From Ancylobacter vacuolatus (GTDB lineage Bacteria > Pseudomonadota > Alphaproteobacteria > Rhizobiales > Xanthobacteraceae): 64,000 nt of DNA. The notes under the pieces are model-generated. The model made no database searches and was not told where the DNA came from. It worked only from the letters and a program-made list of their open reading frames with translations. Position numbers and translations under genes: made by a program. This document shows positions 1-10,986 of the stretch, one piece after another (position 1 is the first letter of the stretch; every line of letters starts with the position of its first letter). Location of the stretch: the NCBI RefSeq assembly GCF_030813595.1, contig NZ_JAUSUH010000006.1:185701-249700 (forward strand). The letters are read 5' to 3'.

Positions 1-130
1 AGCGCATCCAGCCCAGGCTCGCCGGCGGCACATGCCCGGCGACATGGCGGCCCATCACGATGTTCCCCGCCCAGAACAGCGAGACGAGGGTGAGCAGCAG
101 ATAGGGCGCGTCGAACAGGCGGCGGAACAT
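1..130 (-). CDS. EamA/DMT-family transporter, N-terminal fragment
   Basis: The gene runs off the left edge and only the first 43 codons are present, from an ATG at 130. The fragment shows a hydrophobic first helix, with LLLTLVSLFWAGNIVMGRH and then a P-x-S-L-G-W-M-R segment. This is the typical N-terminus of DMT-superfamily EamA permeases, ten-helix inner-membrane exporters of amino acids and metabolites. It has the same orientation as the VOC protein upstream, 158 bp away. The ribosome-binding site is weak. The family call rests on the first-helix signature only; the substrate cannot be told. Confidence 0.72.
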   Translation of the reverse strand, partial: MFRRLFDAPYLLLTLVSLFWAGNIVMGRHVAGHVPPASLGWMR

Positions 131-288
131 GAGCGGGGCCGGGTACGGAACGGGTGGCCCGCCCAGCCTCTAAAGCAATTCGGTCGCCCTGACGCCGCCG
201 GATCGACGGCGCGTCCATGAAATCTTCTGATCCATCCCCGCGCGTCGTCGATGCGTGGGGGCGAAGAGGGGGCGGGGAGTGCCGGGCT

Positions 289-1188
289 TCACGCCCCGGC
301 GCGGATGTGCAGCCTTGTGCCCCAGGGATCGGCGACGGCGAAGCCCTGCGCCAGCGGCGTGATCGTCTCGCCCGCCGCCGCCAGCCGTGCCCGCACCGCC
401 TCGACCGCCGCTGCATCCGGCAGCAGCACCTCGAACTCGACCAGGCCGGTGCTGCCCGAAGGGGCCGGGCCGCCGCCCCGGCTCTGCCAGATGTTCAGCC
501 CCAGATGGTGGTGATAGCCGCCGGCGCTGACGAACAGCGCGCCGGGATAGCGATCGGTGGTCACCGCGAATCCGAGCTGCTCGACATAGAAGCGGCGGGC
601 GCCGGCGAGATCGCCGACCTGCAGATGCACATGGCCGACGCGCGTGCCCTCCGGCATCGGCGCGTCGAGCGGCACGTCCTCGGGGGTGTCGGCCAGCAGC
701 TTGCGCAGGTCCAGCGGCTGGGTCGCCATCTCGACCGTCACATCGTCCCAGCGCCAGTCGCTTTCCGGCCGGTCGCGGTAGATCTCGATGCCATTGCCGT
801 CGGGGTCGTCGAGATAGAGCGCCTCGCTCACCAGATGGTCGGAGGCGCCGAGCCGCACGCCCTTCGCGACCAGCCGGCGCAGCACGATGGCGAGGGCCGG
901 GCGGTCCGGGACCAACAGGGCGACGTGGAACAGGCCGGTGGTGCCGCGCGGGCGCAGGCCGGCACCGGGGGCGCCGACCAGTTCGATCAGCGTTTCGCCG
1001 CCGACCCCCAGGCGCAGGCTGCCATCGGCATTGGTGCCGAGAAGCGAAAGCCCCACCGTGCCGGTGTAAAAGGCGGCCGAGTGCGCCGCGTCACGTACGC
1101 GCAGGCGCACCGCGCCCATGCGCAGGCCGGCCGGCAGGGTGGGCGCCGGGCTGGCGGAAGGAGGATGGGCGATGGCGGTGCTTGTCAT
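289..1188 (-). CDS. Two-domain VOC protein, catechol-2,3-dioxygenase (CatE)-like
   Basis: This 299-residue protein has two vicinal-oxygen-chelate modules. The first, about residues 22-140, has FHVALLVPDR and a D-P-D-G-N-G-I-E-I-Y strand. The second, about residues 180-299, has VGHVHLQVGD, AGGYHHHLGLN and a D-P-W-G-T-R strand. The HVHL and YHHHLG histidines and the paired modules resemble the CatE group of extradiol dioxygenases, where a metal is bound by the second module. Family members cleave catecholic rings or act as glyoxalase-like enzymes. No aromatic pathway genes lie nearby, so the substrate is unknown. It is divergent from purA, with a 280-bp gap in which I recognise no site. Confidence 0.8.
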   Translation of the reverse strand: MTSTAIAHPPSASPAPTLPAGLRMGAVRLRVRDAAHSAAFYTGTVGLSLLGTNADGSLRLGVGGETLIELVGAPGAGLRPRGTTGLFHVALLVPDRPALAIVLRRLVAKGVRLGASDHLVSEALYLDDPDGNGIEIYRDRPESDWRWDDVTVEMATQPLDLRKLLADTPEDVPLDAPMPEGTRVGHVHLQVGDLAGARRFYVEQLGFAVTTDRYPGALFVSAGGYHHHLGLNIWQSRGGGPAPSGSTGLVEFEVLLPDAAAVEAVRARLAAAGETITPLAQGFAVADPWGTRLHIRAGA

Positions 1189-1468
1189 GACGGTTCCTCA
1201 CGGCGGCGGCATTCGATGCTCCTAAGGTCGTGCAGCACCGGCGCAGCTGCAATCGGCAGATGATTGCAGGCTCGCAATACCGCCCTGCCATTGCCGCCCG
1301 GCGGCCTGCAACGTGTGCACCGCATCGCGGGCGGTGCCGGCGTTCTTGCCTCTCCCTGTGTCATCCCTTAAGACGATGCAGCCCCGGTCGGACGTTTCGC
1401 CGGGGCTTTGTCTGTGCGCGGGCACGGCACGCCGCCGCACCCCGCCTCGCAATGCAGGAGCGTGGCTC

Positions 1469-2761
<1,293 letters not shown>

Positions 2762-2789
2762 CGTTCCACCCCGGACCCGATCGCTCCCC

Positions 2790-4310
2790 ATGGCCGATTA
2801 CTACCCGCTCATCGCCCGCGCCATTGGCGGCCTCCCCGACAAGACCGGGGAGTCGCGCAAGGCTGTCTATGAGCGGGCACGGCGGGCGCTTCTCGCCCAG
2901 CTGACCGCCGTCGACCCGCCGCTCTCCGAGTCCGATGTCGCCCGCGAGCAGCAGGCGCTGGAGACGGCGATCGGCCGGGTGGAGGCCGAATACGGCACGG
3001 GGACGCCGCCGCCACCGGCCAGCCTGCCGCCGGCCCGCCCCCTGAGCCCGCCGCCGGCGGCACCGGTGCCTGCCGCGCCGTATGCTGCCGCGCCGCCCCC
3101 GGCCGCCTCCGCGCCGGTGCCCCCGGCGCCCGTGCCCGCGCCGCCCGCCCCGCGGGCGCCGCTGACGGCCTCGCCGCTGCCGCCATCGAATTTTCCCGCT
3201 GCCGCGCCCCCCGCCGCCGCTTTCCCGCGTGCGCCGGAGCGGCCGCTGGAGCGTGCCGCCGAGCCGACGACGGGTTTCCATCCGACGGAAGCCGAGGCGG
3301 TCGCCGCCGGGCTGGAGCCTCCCCGCAGCGCCGGCGGCTCATCCGACTGGCGCCGCGAAGCCACAAGGCTGGTGCGCGAGCGTGAAGCCGAGGAAGCTGC
3401 CCATCAGGGCGAGGAGCCGCCGGCTGACGTGCCCCCCGCCGCCGAGGCGCCGCCCGCGCAAGGCGGACGCGGCCGTCTCGTGGCCGTGCTTGTCTTCGTT
3501 CTGCTGCTGATCGCCGGTGGCGTCGTCGGCTATACCCAGCGTGAAACCATTGTCGGGCTGATCAATGGGGCGAGCAGTGGCACCTCCTCGTCCACTGCCA
3601 AGGCTCCCGCGACCCCCGCGCCCAGCGATGCGCCCAAATCGACCGACCGAATCGTTCAGGCGGACGATGCCGCCGCCCCGGCGGCGTCGAGCGCGCCGCC
3701 TGTCGCCAGCAGCCCTGCCGGCGCCGCCGCGATCGGTGCCGACCAGCGCGCCGTGCTGTTCGAGGAGAGCCCCGGCGGCGGCGAGCAGGGCCTGCAGCAA
3801 TATGTCGGCACGGTCGAGTGGAGCACGGAGAGCGCCAGCGCCAGCGACGGCCAGCCGGCTGATATTGGCGTGCGGGCGGAAATCTCGATCCCGGCCCGCA
3901 ATGTCAGCGCCGTCCTGACCTTCCGCCGCAATCAGGATCCCTCGATTCCGGCCTCGCACATTCTCGAAGTGCAGTTCAAGCTGCCGCCCGGCTTCGATCT
4001 TGGAAATATTTCCAGCGTGCCGGGCATGCGGGCCAAGGCCTCCGAAGGCGCTCAGGGGGCGCCGCTGGTCGGCCTCGCCGTGCGGGTGGCGCCGAACTAT
4101 TTCCTGGTCGGCCTGTCCTCGCTGCCGACGGATGTGCAGCGCAATCTCGGCTTCATCATCACCCGTAACTGGCTCGACCTGCCGCTGGTGTTCGAGAATG
4201 GCCGCCGCGCCATCCTGGTTCTGGAAAAGGGCGGGGCGGGCGACGAGGCGTTCCGCGAGGCGTTCACGGCCTGGGGCCTGCCGGTCGGTCCGGCGCAGAA
4301 GGCCAATTGA
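2790..4310 (+). CDS. Conserved single-pass membrane protein with Pro/Ala-rich linker
   Basis: I do not recognise a named family. The 506-residue protein has a charged helical N-terminus (residues 1-67, containing Y-E-R-A-R-R-A-L-L-A-Q-L), then a long Pro/Ala-rich stretch (about 68-147). A charged segment and one membrane helix follow (about 230-250, VAVLVFVLLLIAGGVVG), then a Ser/Ala/Pro linker and a folded C-terminal domain (about 320-506) predicted to lie in the periplasm. An N-in/C-out topology fits. It starts 28 nt after purA. The N-terminal helix looks like a possible interaction module and the C-terminal part like a soluble sensor or wall-facing domain, but both are inference. The start ATG at 2790 avoids overlap with purA. 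Confidence 0.8.
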   Translation: MADYYPLIARAIGGLPDKTGESRKAVYERARRALLAQLTAVDPPLSESDVAREQQALETAIGRVEAEYGTGTPPPPASLPPARPLSPPPAAPVPAAPYAAAPPPAASAPVPPAPVPAPPAPRAPLTASPLPPSNFPAAAPPAAAFPRAPERPLERAAEPTTGFHPTEAEAVAAGLEPPRSAGGSSDWRREATRLVREREAEEAAHQGEEPPADVPPAAEAPPAQGGRGRLVAVLVFVLLLIAGGVVGYTQRETIVGLINGASSGTSSSTAKAPATPAPSDAPKSTDRIVQADDAAAPAASSAPPVASSPAGAAAIGADQRAVLFEESPGGGEQGLQQYVGTVEWSTESASASDGQPADIGVRAEISIPARNVSAVLTFRRNQDPSIPASHILEVQFKLPPGFDLGNISSVPGMRAKASEGAQGAPLVGLAVRVAPNYFLVGLSSLPTDVQRNLGFIITRNWLDLPLVFENGRRAILVLEKGGAGDEAFREAFTAWGLPVGPAQKAN

Positions 4311-4342
4311 CGGTTCACGCCTGCTTTTTTGGACGGCTTATC

Positions 4343-4370
4343 AGGGGGAGCGCCACGCTCCCCCTTTTTT
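4343..4370 (+). terminator. Rho-independent terminator after the purA-linked gene
   Basis: A perfect 10-bp stem (4343-4352 with 4356-4365), a 3-nt loop and a T run to 4370 lie 33 nt after the stop codon at 4310. Confidence 0.9.
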
Positions 4371-4442
4371 GTTGCGCGCGGTGATCGGCGCTGCGGGCGC
4401 CCACTCTTCCGCAGGGGTAATGTCATGCGTTCGGTGCAAGGG

Positions 4443-4466
4443 TGGTATTTGGCATTAGGTATACCA
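4443..4466. promoter_or_regulatory. TGGTAT-N12-ATACCA inverted repeat
   Basis: Half sites TGGTAT (4443-4448) and ATACCA (4461-4466) form an inverted repeat, with GGTATACC nested in the right half. It lies about 55 bp before a small plus-strand gene candidate. It resembles motifs in promoters of the oxalate region, so it may be a GntR-type operator, or a promoter element of the small gene. Confidence 0.35.
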
Positions 4467-4520
4467 GAGGTGTCGACCCTTTCGTATGTTGCGTCGCAGC
4501 AATCTCGATCGGAGAGGCGC

Positions 4521-4649
4521 ATGTTGCAGTCGGTTTACCCCCTCCTTCCGCTTCTCATCCTCGGCCATGCCCTGATCACCATCCTGGCGGTGGAACTGCT
4601 GGGCGAGGAAGAGACGGCGGCATTGGCGCCGGAATGCTACCCGGCCTGA
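4521..4649 (+). CDS. Candidate 42-residue small membrane protein
   Basis: A short frame starts with ATG at 4521, after GGAGAG (4511-4516) at good spacing. The peptide is MLQSVYPLLPLLILGHALIT and so on: one hydrophobic helix (about residues 6-28) and a short acidic tail with E-E-E-T. It sits between two terminators (4343-4370 and 4655-4688), so it forms its own short transcription unit, with an inverted repeat upstream. No family is recognised. In-frame ATGs further upstream (from 4329) exist but have poorer ribosome-binding sites. It could be chance, but the site, helix and flanking terminators argue for a real small gene. Confidence 0.5.
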   Translation: MLQSVYPLLPLLILGHALITILAVELLGEEETAALAPECYPA

Positions 4650-4654
4650 CATGT

Positions 4655-4688
4655 AAAAAGCCCCGCGGCATCGCTGCCACGGGGCTTT
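4655..4688 (-). terminator. Bidirectional terminator between sucD and the small gene
   Basis: AAAGCCCCG (4657-4665) pairs with CGGGGCTTT (4680-4688), with a short inner GGCA/TGCC stem and a TCGC loop. A-run and T-run flanks on both sides make it usable from either strand. It lies 24 nt past the sucD stop. Confidence 0.85.
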
Positions 4689-4711
4689 GTGTTGCAGGCC
4701 TGCCTGAGGGA

Positions 4712-5607
4712 TCAGGCGGCGGCGCGGCCCTTCAGGACCTCGACCAGCGTCTTGCCGAGGCGCGCGGGGGAGGGGGAGACCACGATCCCGGCCTCTTCCA
4801 TCGCCGCGATCTTGTCCTCGGCGCCGCCCTTGCCGCCGGAAATGATGGCGCCGGCATGGCCCATGCGACGGCCGGGAGGCGCCGTGCGGCCGGCGATGAA
4901 GCCGACCATCGGCTTCTTGCGGCCGCGCTTGGCTTCGTCCTTGATGAACTGCGCCGCTTCTTCCTCGGCCGAGCCGCCGATCTCGCCGATCATGACGATC
5001 GATTCGGTGGCGTCATCGGCCAGGAACATCTCCAGCATGTCGATGAACTCGGTGCCCTTGACCGGATCGCCGCCAATGCCGACAGCGGTGGTCTGGCCCA
5101 GGCCCTCCTGGGAGGTCTGGAACACCGCCTCATAGGTCAGCGTGCCCGAGCGCGAGACGACGCCGACCGAGCCTTTCTTGAAGATGTTGGCCGGCATGAT
5201 GCCGATCTTGCACTCGCCGGCGGTGACGATGCCGGGGCAGTTGGGGCCGACGAGGCGGGACTTGGAAGCGTCCAGCGCCCGGCGCACCTTCACCATGTCG
5301 AGCACCGGAATGCCCTCGGTGATGCAAACGATGAGCGGGATTTCCGCCGCGATCGCCTCGCAGATGGCATCCGCCGCGCCCGGGGGCGGGACATAGATCA
5401 CCGAGGCATCGGCGCCGGTCTTCTCGCGCGCTTCGGCGACGGTGTCGAACACCGGCAGGCCGAGATGGACCGAGCCACCCTTGCCCGGCGAGGTGCCGCC
5501 GACCACCTGCGAGCCATAGGCCATGGCCTGCTCGGAGTGGAAGGTGCCGTTCTTGCCGGTGAAGCCCTGGGTGATGATCTTGGTGTTCTTGTTGATGAGA
5601 ATGGACA

Positions 5608-5608
<1 letters not shown>
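4712..5608 (-). CDS. sucD: Succinyl-CoA synthetase, alpha subunit
   Basis: The alpha subunit binds CoA and carries the phosphohistidine. The 298-residue protein begins [20 protein letters not shown] and has the CoA-loop region [17 protein letters not shown] and the active histidine in R-M-G-H-A-G-A-I. Its start codon shares one base with the sucC stop (TGATG), which indicates translational coupling. A longer frame upstream overlaps sucC and is a shadow. Unlike the common mdh-sucCD-sucAB arrangement, no sucA follows; a terminator comes instead. Confidence 0.97.
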
Positions 5609-6807
<1,199 letters not shown>

Positions 6808-6940
6808 TAAATCCGCTCCTCCACAACCGGACGGTCGGGAGAGCTGCCGAAGGCTCTCCCGTCGATTGGCGTATCCTATTTCCCTATAGGCGCAGACGCG
6901 CCAAGACGCTACTGCGCCGAAACGCAGACACCCTATGCCG

Positions 6941-7714
6941 CTACTGCACGAATGTGTTGCTGAGCGTCCCGATGCCCTCGATCACGATGTCCACCGTGTT
7001 GGTCGGGGCCTTCATCACGCCGACTCCCACCGACGTGCCGCAGCAGATGATGTCGCCGGGGTTCAGCGTCATATCGTGCGAAATGCGGCTCACCAGCTGA
7101 TGGGCCGAGAACACCATGTCGCTGATCGGGTAGCGCTGGCGCTCGTCGCCATTGAGCACGGTGCAGACGACGAGCGTTGCCGGATCGACATCGGTCGCCA
7201 CCACGGGCCCGAACGGGCCGAAGCCGTCGAAGCTCTTGGCCCGCACCCATTGGGCGAAGGTGGCGTCCTTGTTGATGATGTCGGCGGCGGTGATGTCGTT
7301 GACGCAGGTGTAGCCGAAGATGTACGCGCCGGCCTCGTCCTCGGAGACGGCGGTTGCCTTCTTGCCGATGACGATGCCGAGTTCGCCCTCATAGACGACC
7401 TTGCCGTCATAGGAGGCCGGCCGGTGCACGGTGGCGCCCGGATTGGTGAGGCAGGAGCTGGCTTTCAGCAGATAGAGCGGATCGGCCGGAACGGGCGAAT
7501 TAAGCTTCGCCGCCAGGGCATGGAAGTTGTTCCACAGCGCGATGATCTTGGTCGGCTCCGTCGGGGCGAGGAGATCGACCTCGGAGAGCGCGATGCGCTC
7601 TCCGGTCGGCGTGGCGCCATTGAACATGTCGCCGCTGTGGACGGTGATGGTATTGCCCTCAAGCGTGCCGAAGCCGGCAGCGCCCGAGCGCTGGTAACGA
7701 ACCCAGTGTGCCAT
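6941..7714 (-). CDS. Fumarylacetoacetate hydrolase (FAH)-family protein
   Basis: This 257-residue protein has the FAH fold: an N-terminal portion with [14 protein letters not shown], the metal-binding block [26 protein letters not shown], then [20 protein letters not shown]. Family members hydrolyse or decarboxylate acylpyruvates, or tautomerise oxaloacetate, using Mg. It starts 12 nt after the PanE-like gene, so the two are almost surely co-transcribed. Context within the oxalate/glyoxylate genes points to a 2-oxo-acid substrate, perhaps oxaloacetate or a related keto acid, but this is inference. Promoter elements are expected ahead of the panE-like gene. Confidence 0.88.
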   Translation of the reverse strand: MAHWVRYQRSGAAGFGTLEGNTITVHSGDMFNGATPTGERIALSEVDLLAPTEPTKIIALWNNFHALAAKLNSPVPADPLYLLKASSCLTNPGATVHRPASYDGKVVYEGELGIVIGKKATAVSEDEAGAYIFGYTCVNDITAADIINKDATFAQWVRAKSFDGFGPFGPVVATDVDPATLVVCTVLNGDERQRYPISDMVFSAHQLVSRISHDMTLNPGDIICCGTSVGVGVMKAPTNTVDIVIEGIGTLSNTFVQ

Positions 7715-7726
7715 GTGTCGCCGAAC

Positions 7727-8704
7727 TCAGTTGTAGCAGCCGGCGATCTGCGCGCGCTGGCGAACCAGGGCGAGCACGACGTCGAGGGTCGGGGTCGGAA
7801 TTCCGGCGAGGCGGCCCATTTCCTGGACCACTGTCACCAGCGCGTCGATCTCCATGGCGCGGGACCGTTCGAGATCCTGCAGCATCGAGGTCTTGTGCGC
7901 GCCGACCGCGCCCGCGCCATCGATGCGGCGCTCGACGCCGACGCGGAAGTTCACGCCGGACTGGACGGCGATTTCCTGCGCCTCAAGCATCATCGCCTTG
8001 GCCACGGCGCGGGTGCCGGGATCGGAGGCGATCACGTCGAGCGTGGCGTGGGTGAGGGCGCTGATCGGGTTGAAGCAGAGATTGCCCCACAGCTTCAGCC
8101 ACAGCTCGTCGCGGATGTTGGGCAGGACGGGCGCGCGCATGCCGCCGGCCGCGAAGGCCTCCGACAGCTTGGTGGCGCGCTCGGTGATCTCGCCGGAGGG
8201 CTCGCCCAGCGGGAACTTGTCGCCATAGACGTGCTTGATGACGCCCGGCTCGACCACTTCGGTGGCGGGATAGACGATGCAGCCGATGGCGCGTTCGGGG
8301 CGCAGGCCGGCCCACTGCTTGCCACCGGGATCGACGCTCTCCAGCGTCTTGTTCTCCAGATGGTCGCCATGCTTATAATAGTACCAGTAGGGCACGCCGT
8401 TGACGGCGGTGACCACGGCGGTGTCGTTGCCCAGCAGCGGCTGCATGGCATCGACCACGCCCGGCACCGAATGGGCCTTGAGGGCGACGATGACATAGTC
8501 CTGCGGGCCAAGCTCGGCCGGGTTGTCGGAGCAGGGAATGTGCTCGACACGCTCCTCGCCGTCGATGAGCAGCTTGAGGCCGTTCTTCTTCATGGCCTCG
8601 AGATGGGCGCCACGGGCAACGAGGCTGACATCGACGCCCGCCCGCTTGAGCTGAACACCGACATAACCGCCGATCGCGCCGGCACCATAGATGCAGACCT
8701 TCAT
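7727..8704 (-). CDS. Ketopantoate-reductase-family protein; possible oxalyl-CoA reductase
   Basis: The 325-residue protein has the ApbA/PanE nucleotide fold: N-terminal YGAGAIGGYVGVQL, then ALKAHSVPGV, NGVPYWY and the conserved K-L-W-G-N-L-C-F-N block, and a helical C-terminus. Classic PanE reduces ketopantoate for pantothenate synthesis. In Methylobacterium extorquens a PanE-like protein (PanE2, as I recall) is the oxalyl-CoA reductase that makes glyoxylate for assimilation. Its position beside glxR, hyi, gcl, frc and oxc, and not beside panB or panC, makes that role attractive here. It heads a two-gene unit with the FAH protein and has a TGGTAT-type site upstream. GGAGGGAG supports the start. 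Confidence 0.85.
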   Translation of the reverse strand: MKVCIYGAGAIGGYVGVQLKRAGVDVSLVARGAHLEAMKKNGLKLLIDGEERVEHIPCSDNPAELGPQDYVIVALKAHSVPGVVDAMQPLLGNDTAVVTAVNGVPYWYYYKHGDHLENKTLESVDPGGKQWAGLRPERAIGCIVYPATEVVEPGVIKHVYGDKFPLGEPSGEITERATKLSEAFAAGGMRAPVLPNIRDELWLKLWGNLCFNPISALTHATLDVIASDPGTRAVAKAMMLEAQEIAVQSGVNFRVGVERRIDGAGAVGAHKTSMLQDLERSRAMEIDALVTVVQEMGRLAGIPTPTLDVVLALVRQRAQIAGCYN

Positions 8705-8753
8705 GGGACTCCCTCCTATATCCAGGCTACCCCCGCGGTGCCCGGATTTTGTT

Positions 8754-8770
8754 TGGTATTTTGTATGCCA
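8754..8770. promoter_or_regulatory. TGGTAT-N5-ATGCCA palindrome before the panE-like operon
   Basis: A 17-bp inverted repeat (half sites at 8754-8759 and 8765-8770) lies 50 bp upstream of the panE-like start. It resembles palindromes upstream of gntR1 and oxlT1, as expected for an FCD-GntR operator. Confidence 0.5.
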
Positions 8771-9019
8771 TGATTAGGTGCGATGAGCCCCTAGTCAAGA
8801 GCGAAGGCACGGGCGTGATAAAACGTCGCGCATGTTTAGCCGCTTCGCATTTCCTCGCGGGGCGTGTTTGCGACGTGTCACTTAAGTTACTTCGCGAGGG
8901 ACCGGCTTGTCCACGGTGTATAGGCCAGAACAATTGTCTGAATGAATACGCAAAAGACGGCGCGGGGTGCCGCGTTTCACTGGCCGGACAGCATTGCTTA
9001 CTTTTCTCGCCACAAACAG

Positions 9020-9069
9020 TTCGGGGGCGCCAAGCGCCCCCGAAGGTCGTTCTGAATTATGAATTCAGA
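9020..9069 (-). terminator. Two hairpins downstream of glxR
   Basis: Reading the minus strand from the glxR stop, the first hairpin is an 8-bp AT-rich stem (9051-9058 with 9062-9069) with a 3-nt loop. The second is a GC-rich 10-bp stem (9020-9029 with 9035-9044). The T-run after it is weak. Between this pair and the panE-like start there is about 315 bp in which I see only the palindrome at 8754. Confidence 0.6.
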
Positions 9070-9074
9070 TGGTG

Positions 9075-9965
9075 TCACGCATCCGGCGCGACGGTGTGAT
9101 TTGCCATCAGTTCCAAAGCCTTGACCAGGGCGGAGTGATCCCAGGCCGAGCCGCCATTGGCGGCGCAGGTGCTGAAAAGCTGCTGCGCCAGCGCGGTCGA
9201 GGGCAGCGCCATCTGCATCTGACGCGCGCCGTTCAGGGCGAGGTTCAGGTCCTTCTGGTGCAGCTCGATGCGGAAGCCCGGGTTGAAGGTGCGGTTGATC
9301 ATCCGCTCGCCATGGACTTCCAGGATGCGCGAATTGGCGAATCCGCCCATCAGCGCCTGGCGCACCTTGGCCGGGTCCGCACCCGCCTTGGAGGCGAACA
9401 GCAGCGCCTCGCCGACGGCGAGGATGTTCAGCGCGACGATGATCTGGTTGGCGACCTTGGTGGTCTGGCCATCGCCATTGCCGCCGACGAGGGTGATGTT
9501 CTTGCCCATCTTCTCGAACAGCGGCTTCACCGTGGCGAAGGCGCCCTCGGGGCCGCCGACCATGATGGTGAGCGAGGCGGCCTTGGCGCCGACTTCGCCG
9601 CCCGATACCGGGGCGTCGAGATAGTCACAGCCGAGCTCGTTGATCTTCTTGGCGAACTCCTTGGTCTCGACCGGAGCGATCGAGCTCATGTCGACGACGA
9701 TCTTGCCGGCCGAGAGGCCAGCCGCGATGCCGTTCTCGCCGAACAGGGCGGCGGCGACATGCGGGGTATCCGGCACCATGGTGATGATGATGTCGGCGTT
9801 CTTGGCGACTTCCGTGCCGCTGGCGCAGGCGACGCCGCCCTTGCCCGTCAGCTCGGCCGGGACCGGCTTGACGTCATAGAGATAGAGCGTGTGGCCGGCG
9901 TCGATGAGATGACCGGCCATGGGCGCGCCCATGATGCCGAGACCGACAAATCCAACATTCGCCAT
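9075..9965 (-). CDS. glxR: Tartronate semialdehyde reductase (2-hydroxy-3-oxopropionate reductase)
   Basis: GlxR reduces tartronate semialdehyde, the product of Gcl, to D-glycerate with NAD(P)H. The 296-residue protein has the beta-hydroxyacid dehydrogenase layout: GLGIMGAPMAGHLIDAG at the N-terminus, APVSGGEVGA at about residue 120, and the catalytic lysine in G-D-G-Q-T-T-K-V-A-N-Q. The helical C-terminal half includes F-R-I-E-L-H-Q-K-D. It follows hyi after 51 nt and gcl further upstream, the usual glyoxylate-to-glycerate operon. No glycerate kinase is found in the window, so the last step must be encoded elsewhere. Confidence 0.94.
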   Translation of the reverse strand: MANVGFVGLGIMGAPMAGHLIDAGHTLYLYDVKPVPAELTGKGGVACASGTEVAKNADIIITMVPDTPHVAAALFGENGIAAGLSAGKIVVDMSSIAPVETKEFAKKINELGCDYLDAPVSGGEVGAKAASLTIMVGGPEGAFATVKPLFEKMGKNITLVGGNGDGQTTKVANQIIVALNILAVGEALLFASKAGADPAKVRQALMGGFANSRILEVHGERMINRTFNPGFRIELHQKDLNLALNGARQMQMALPSTALAQQLFSTCAANGGSAWDHSALVKALELMANHTVAPDA

Positions 9966-10016
9966 CGTCTTATCCTCGTTTTCCCAGACGTATTCGGTTT
10001 CTTGACCGCCGCGGCC

Positions 10017-10802
10017 TCACGCCACGCCGGCGAGTTCCTTGAGCCAGCCGAGGCCCGCCCCGGTCTCGCCCTTCGGCTTGTATTCGCAGCCCACCCAGCC
10101 CTCGTAGCCGATGGCGTCGAGATGGCGGAACAGGAAGGGGTAGTTGATCTCGCCGGTGCCGGGCTCGTTACGGCCGGGATTGTCGGCAAGCTGGATATGC
10201 GCGATCTGGGCGAGGTTCGCCTCGATGGTGCGGGCGAGATCGCCCTCCATGATCTGCATGTGGTAGATGTCGTACTGAATGAAGAGGTTGTCGGAACCGA
10301 CCTCTTCGATGATCGCCTTCGCCTGCTTGGTGTAGTTGAGGAAGAAGCCGGGGATGTCGCGCGTGTTGATCGGCTCGATCAGCAGCTTGAGGCCGGCTTC
10401 CTTGATCTTCGGCGCGGCGAACTTCAGATTGTTGACGAAGGTGTTGTGCAGCACCTCGCGGTCCGCCCCGGCGGGCACGATGCCGGCGAGGATGTTGACC
10501 TGCGGGCAGCCCAGAGCGGTGGCGTAGGTGATCGCCTTGTCGACGCCGGCACGGAACTCGTCGACGCGCTCGGGAAGGATGGCGATGCCGCGCTCGCCGC
10601 CGCCCCAATTGCCGGCGGGCAGATTGTGCAGCACCTGCTTGAGGTTGTTGGCCTTCAGCTTGGCGACCAGTTCCTCGACCGGAAAATCATAGGGGAACAG
10701 GTATTCGACGCCGGTGAAGCCGGCGGCGGCGGCCTTCTCGAAACGATCGAGGAAGGGCACCTCGTTGAACAGCATGGTGAGATTGGCGGCAAAACGGGGC
10801 AT
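10017..10802 (-). CDS. hyi: Hydroxypyruvate isomerase
   Basis: Hyi interconverts hydroxypyruvate and tartronate semialdehyde. The 261-residue protein is an AP-endonuclease-2-type TIM barrel, beginning MPRFAANLTMLFNEVPFLDR, with LLIEPINTRDIPGFF carrying the conserved metal-binding Glu, Q-Y-D-I-Y-H-M-Q, and V-G-C-E-Y-K-P near the C-terminus. Its length matches E. coli Hyi. It lies between gcl and glxR on the same strand. GGAG 9 nt before the ATG supports the start. A palindromic repeat element separates it from gcl. Confidence 0.94.
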   Translation of the reverse strand: MPRFAANLTMLFNEVPFLDRFEKAAAAGFTGVEYLFPYDFPVEELVAKLKANNLKQVLHNLPAGNWGGGERGIAILPERVDEFRAGVDKAITYATALGCPQVNILAGIVPAGADREVLHNTFVNNLKFAAPKIKEAGLKLLIEPINTRDIPGFFLNYTKQAKAIIEEVGSDNLFIQYDIYHMQIMEGDLARTIEANLAQIAHIQLADNPGRNEPGTGEINYPFLFRHLDAIGYEGWVGCEYKPKGETGAGLGWLKELAGVA

Positions 10803-10836
10803 GGACCGCTCCTAGGGCATTCGGAAGATGGACTGG

Positions 10837-10943
10837 CTCCCTCTCCCCGGCGGGGAGAGGGGTGGGGTGAGGGGGGCTACCGCAGCGCGGAGGCTTTCCC
10901 CTCACCCGCCGCTACGCGGCGACCTCTCCCCAACGGGGAGAGG
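10837..10943. repeat. Intergenic palindromic repeat element between gcl and hyi
   Basis: Two inverted repeats of the type CCTCTCCCC/GGGGAGAGG flank a GC-rich core with CTCACCC and CGCTACGCGGCG segments. The first is centred near 10850, the second near 10933. This form is a dispersed intergenic repeat of many Hyphomicrobiales. It can fold into strong hairpins within the gcl-hyi message. Confidence 0.75.
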
Positions 10944-10986
10944 AAAGTAAAGGCTAATCGGTTCGCGCATGAGCGCGAAACCACTC

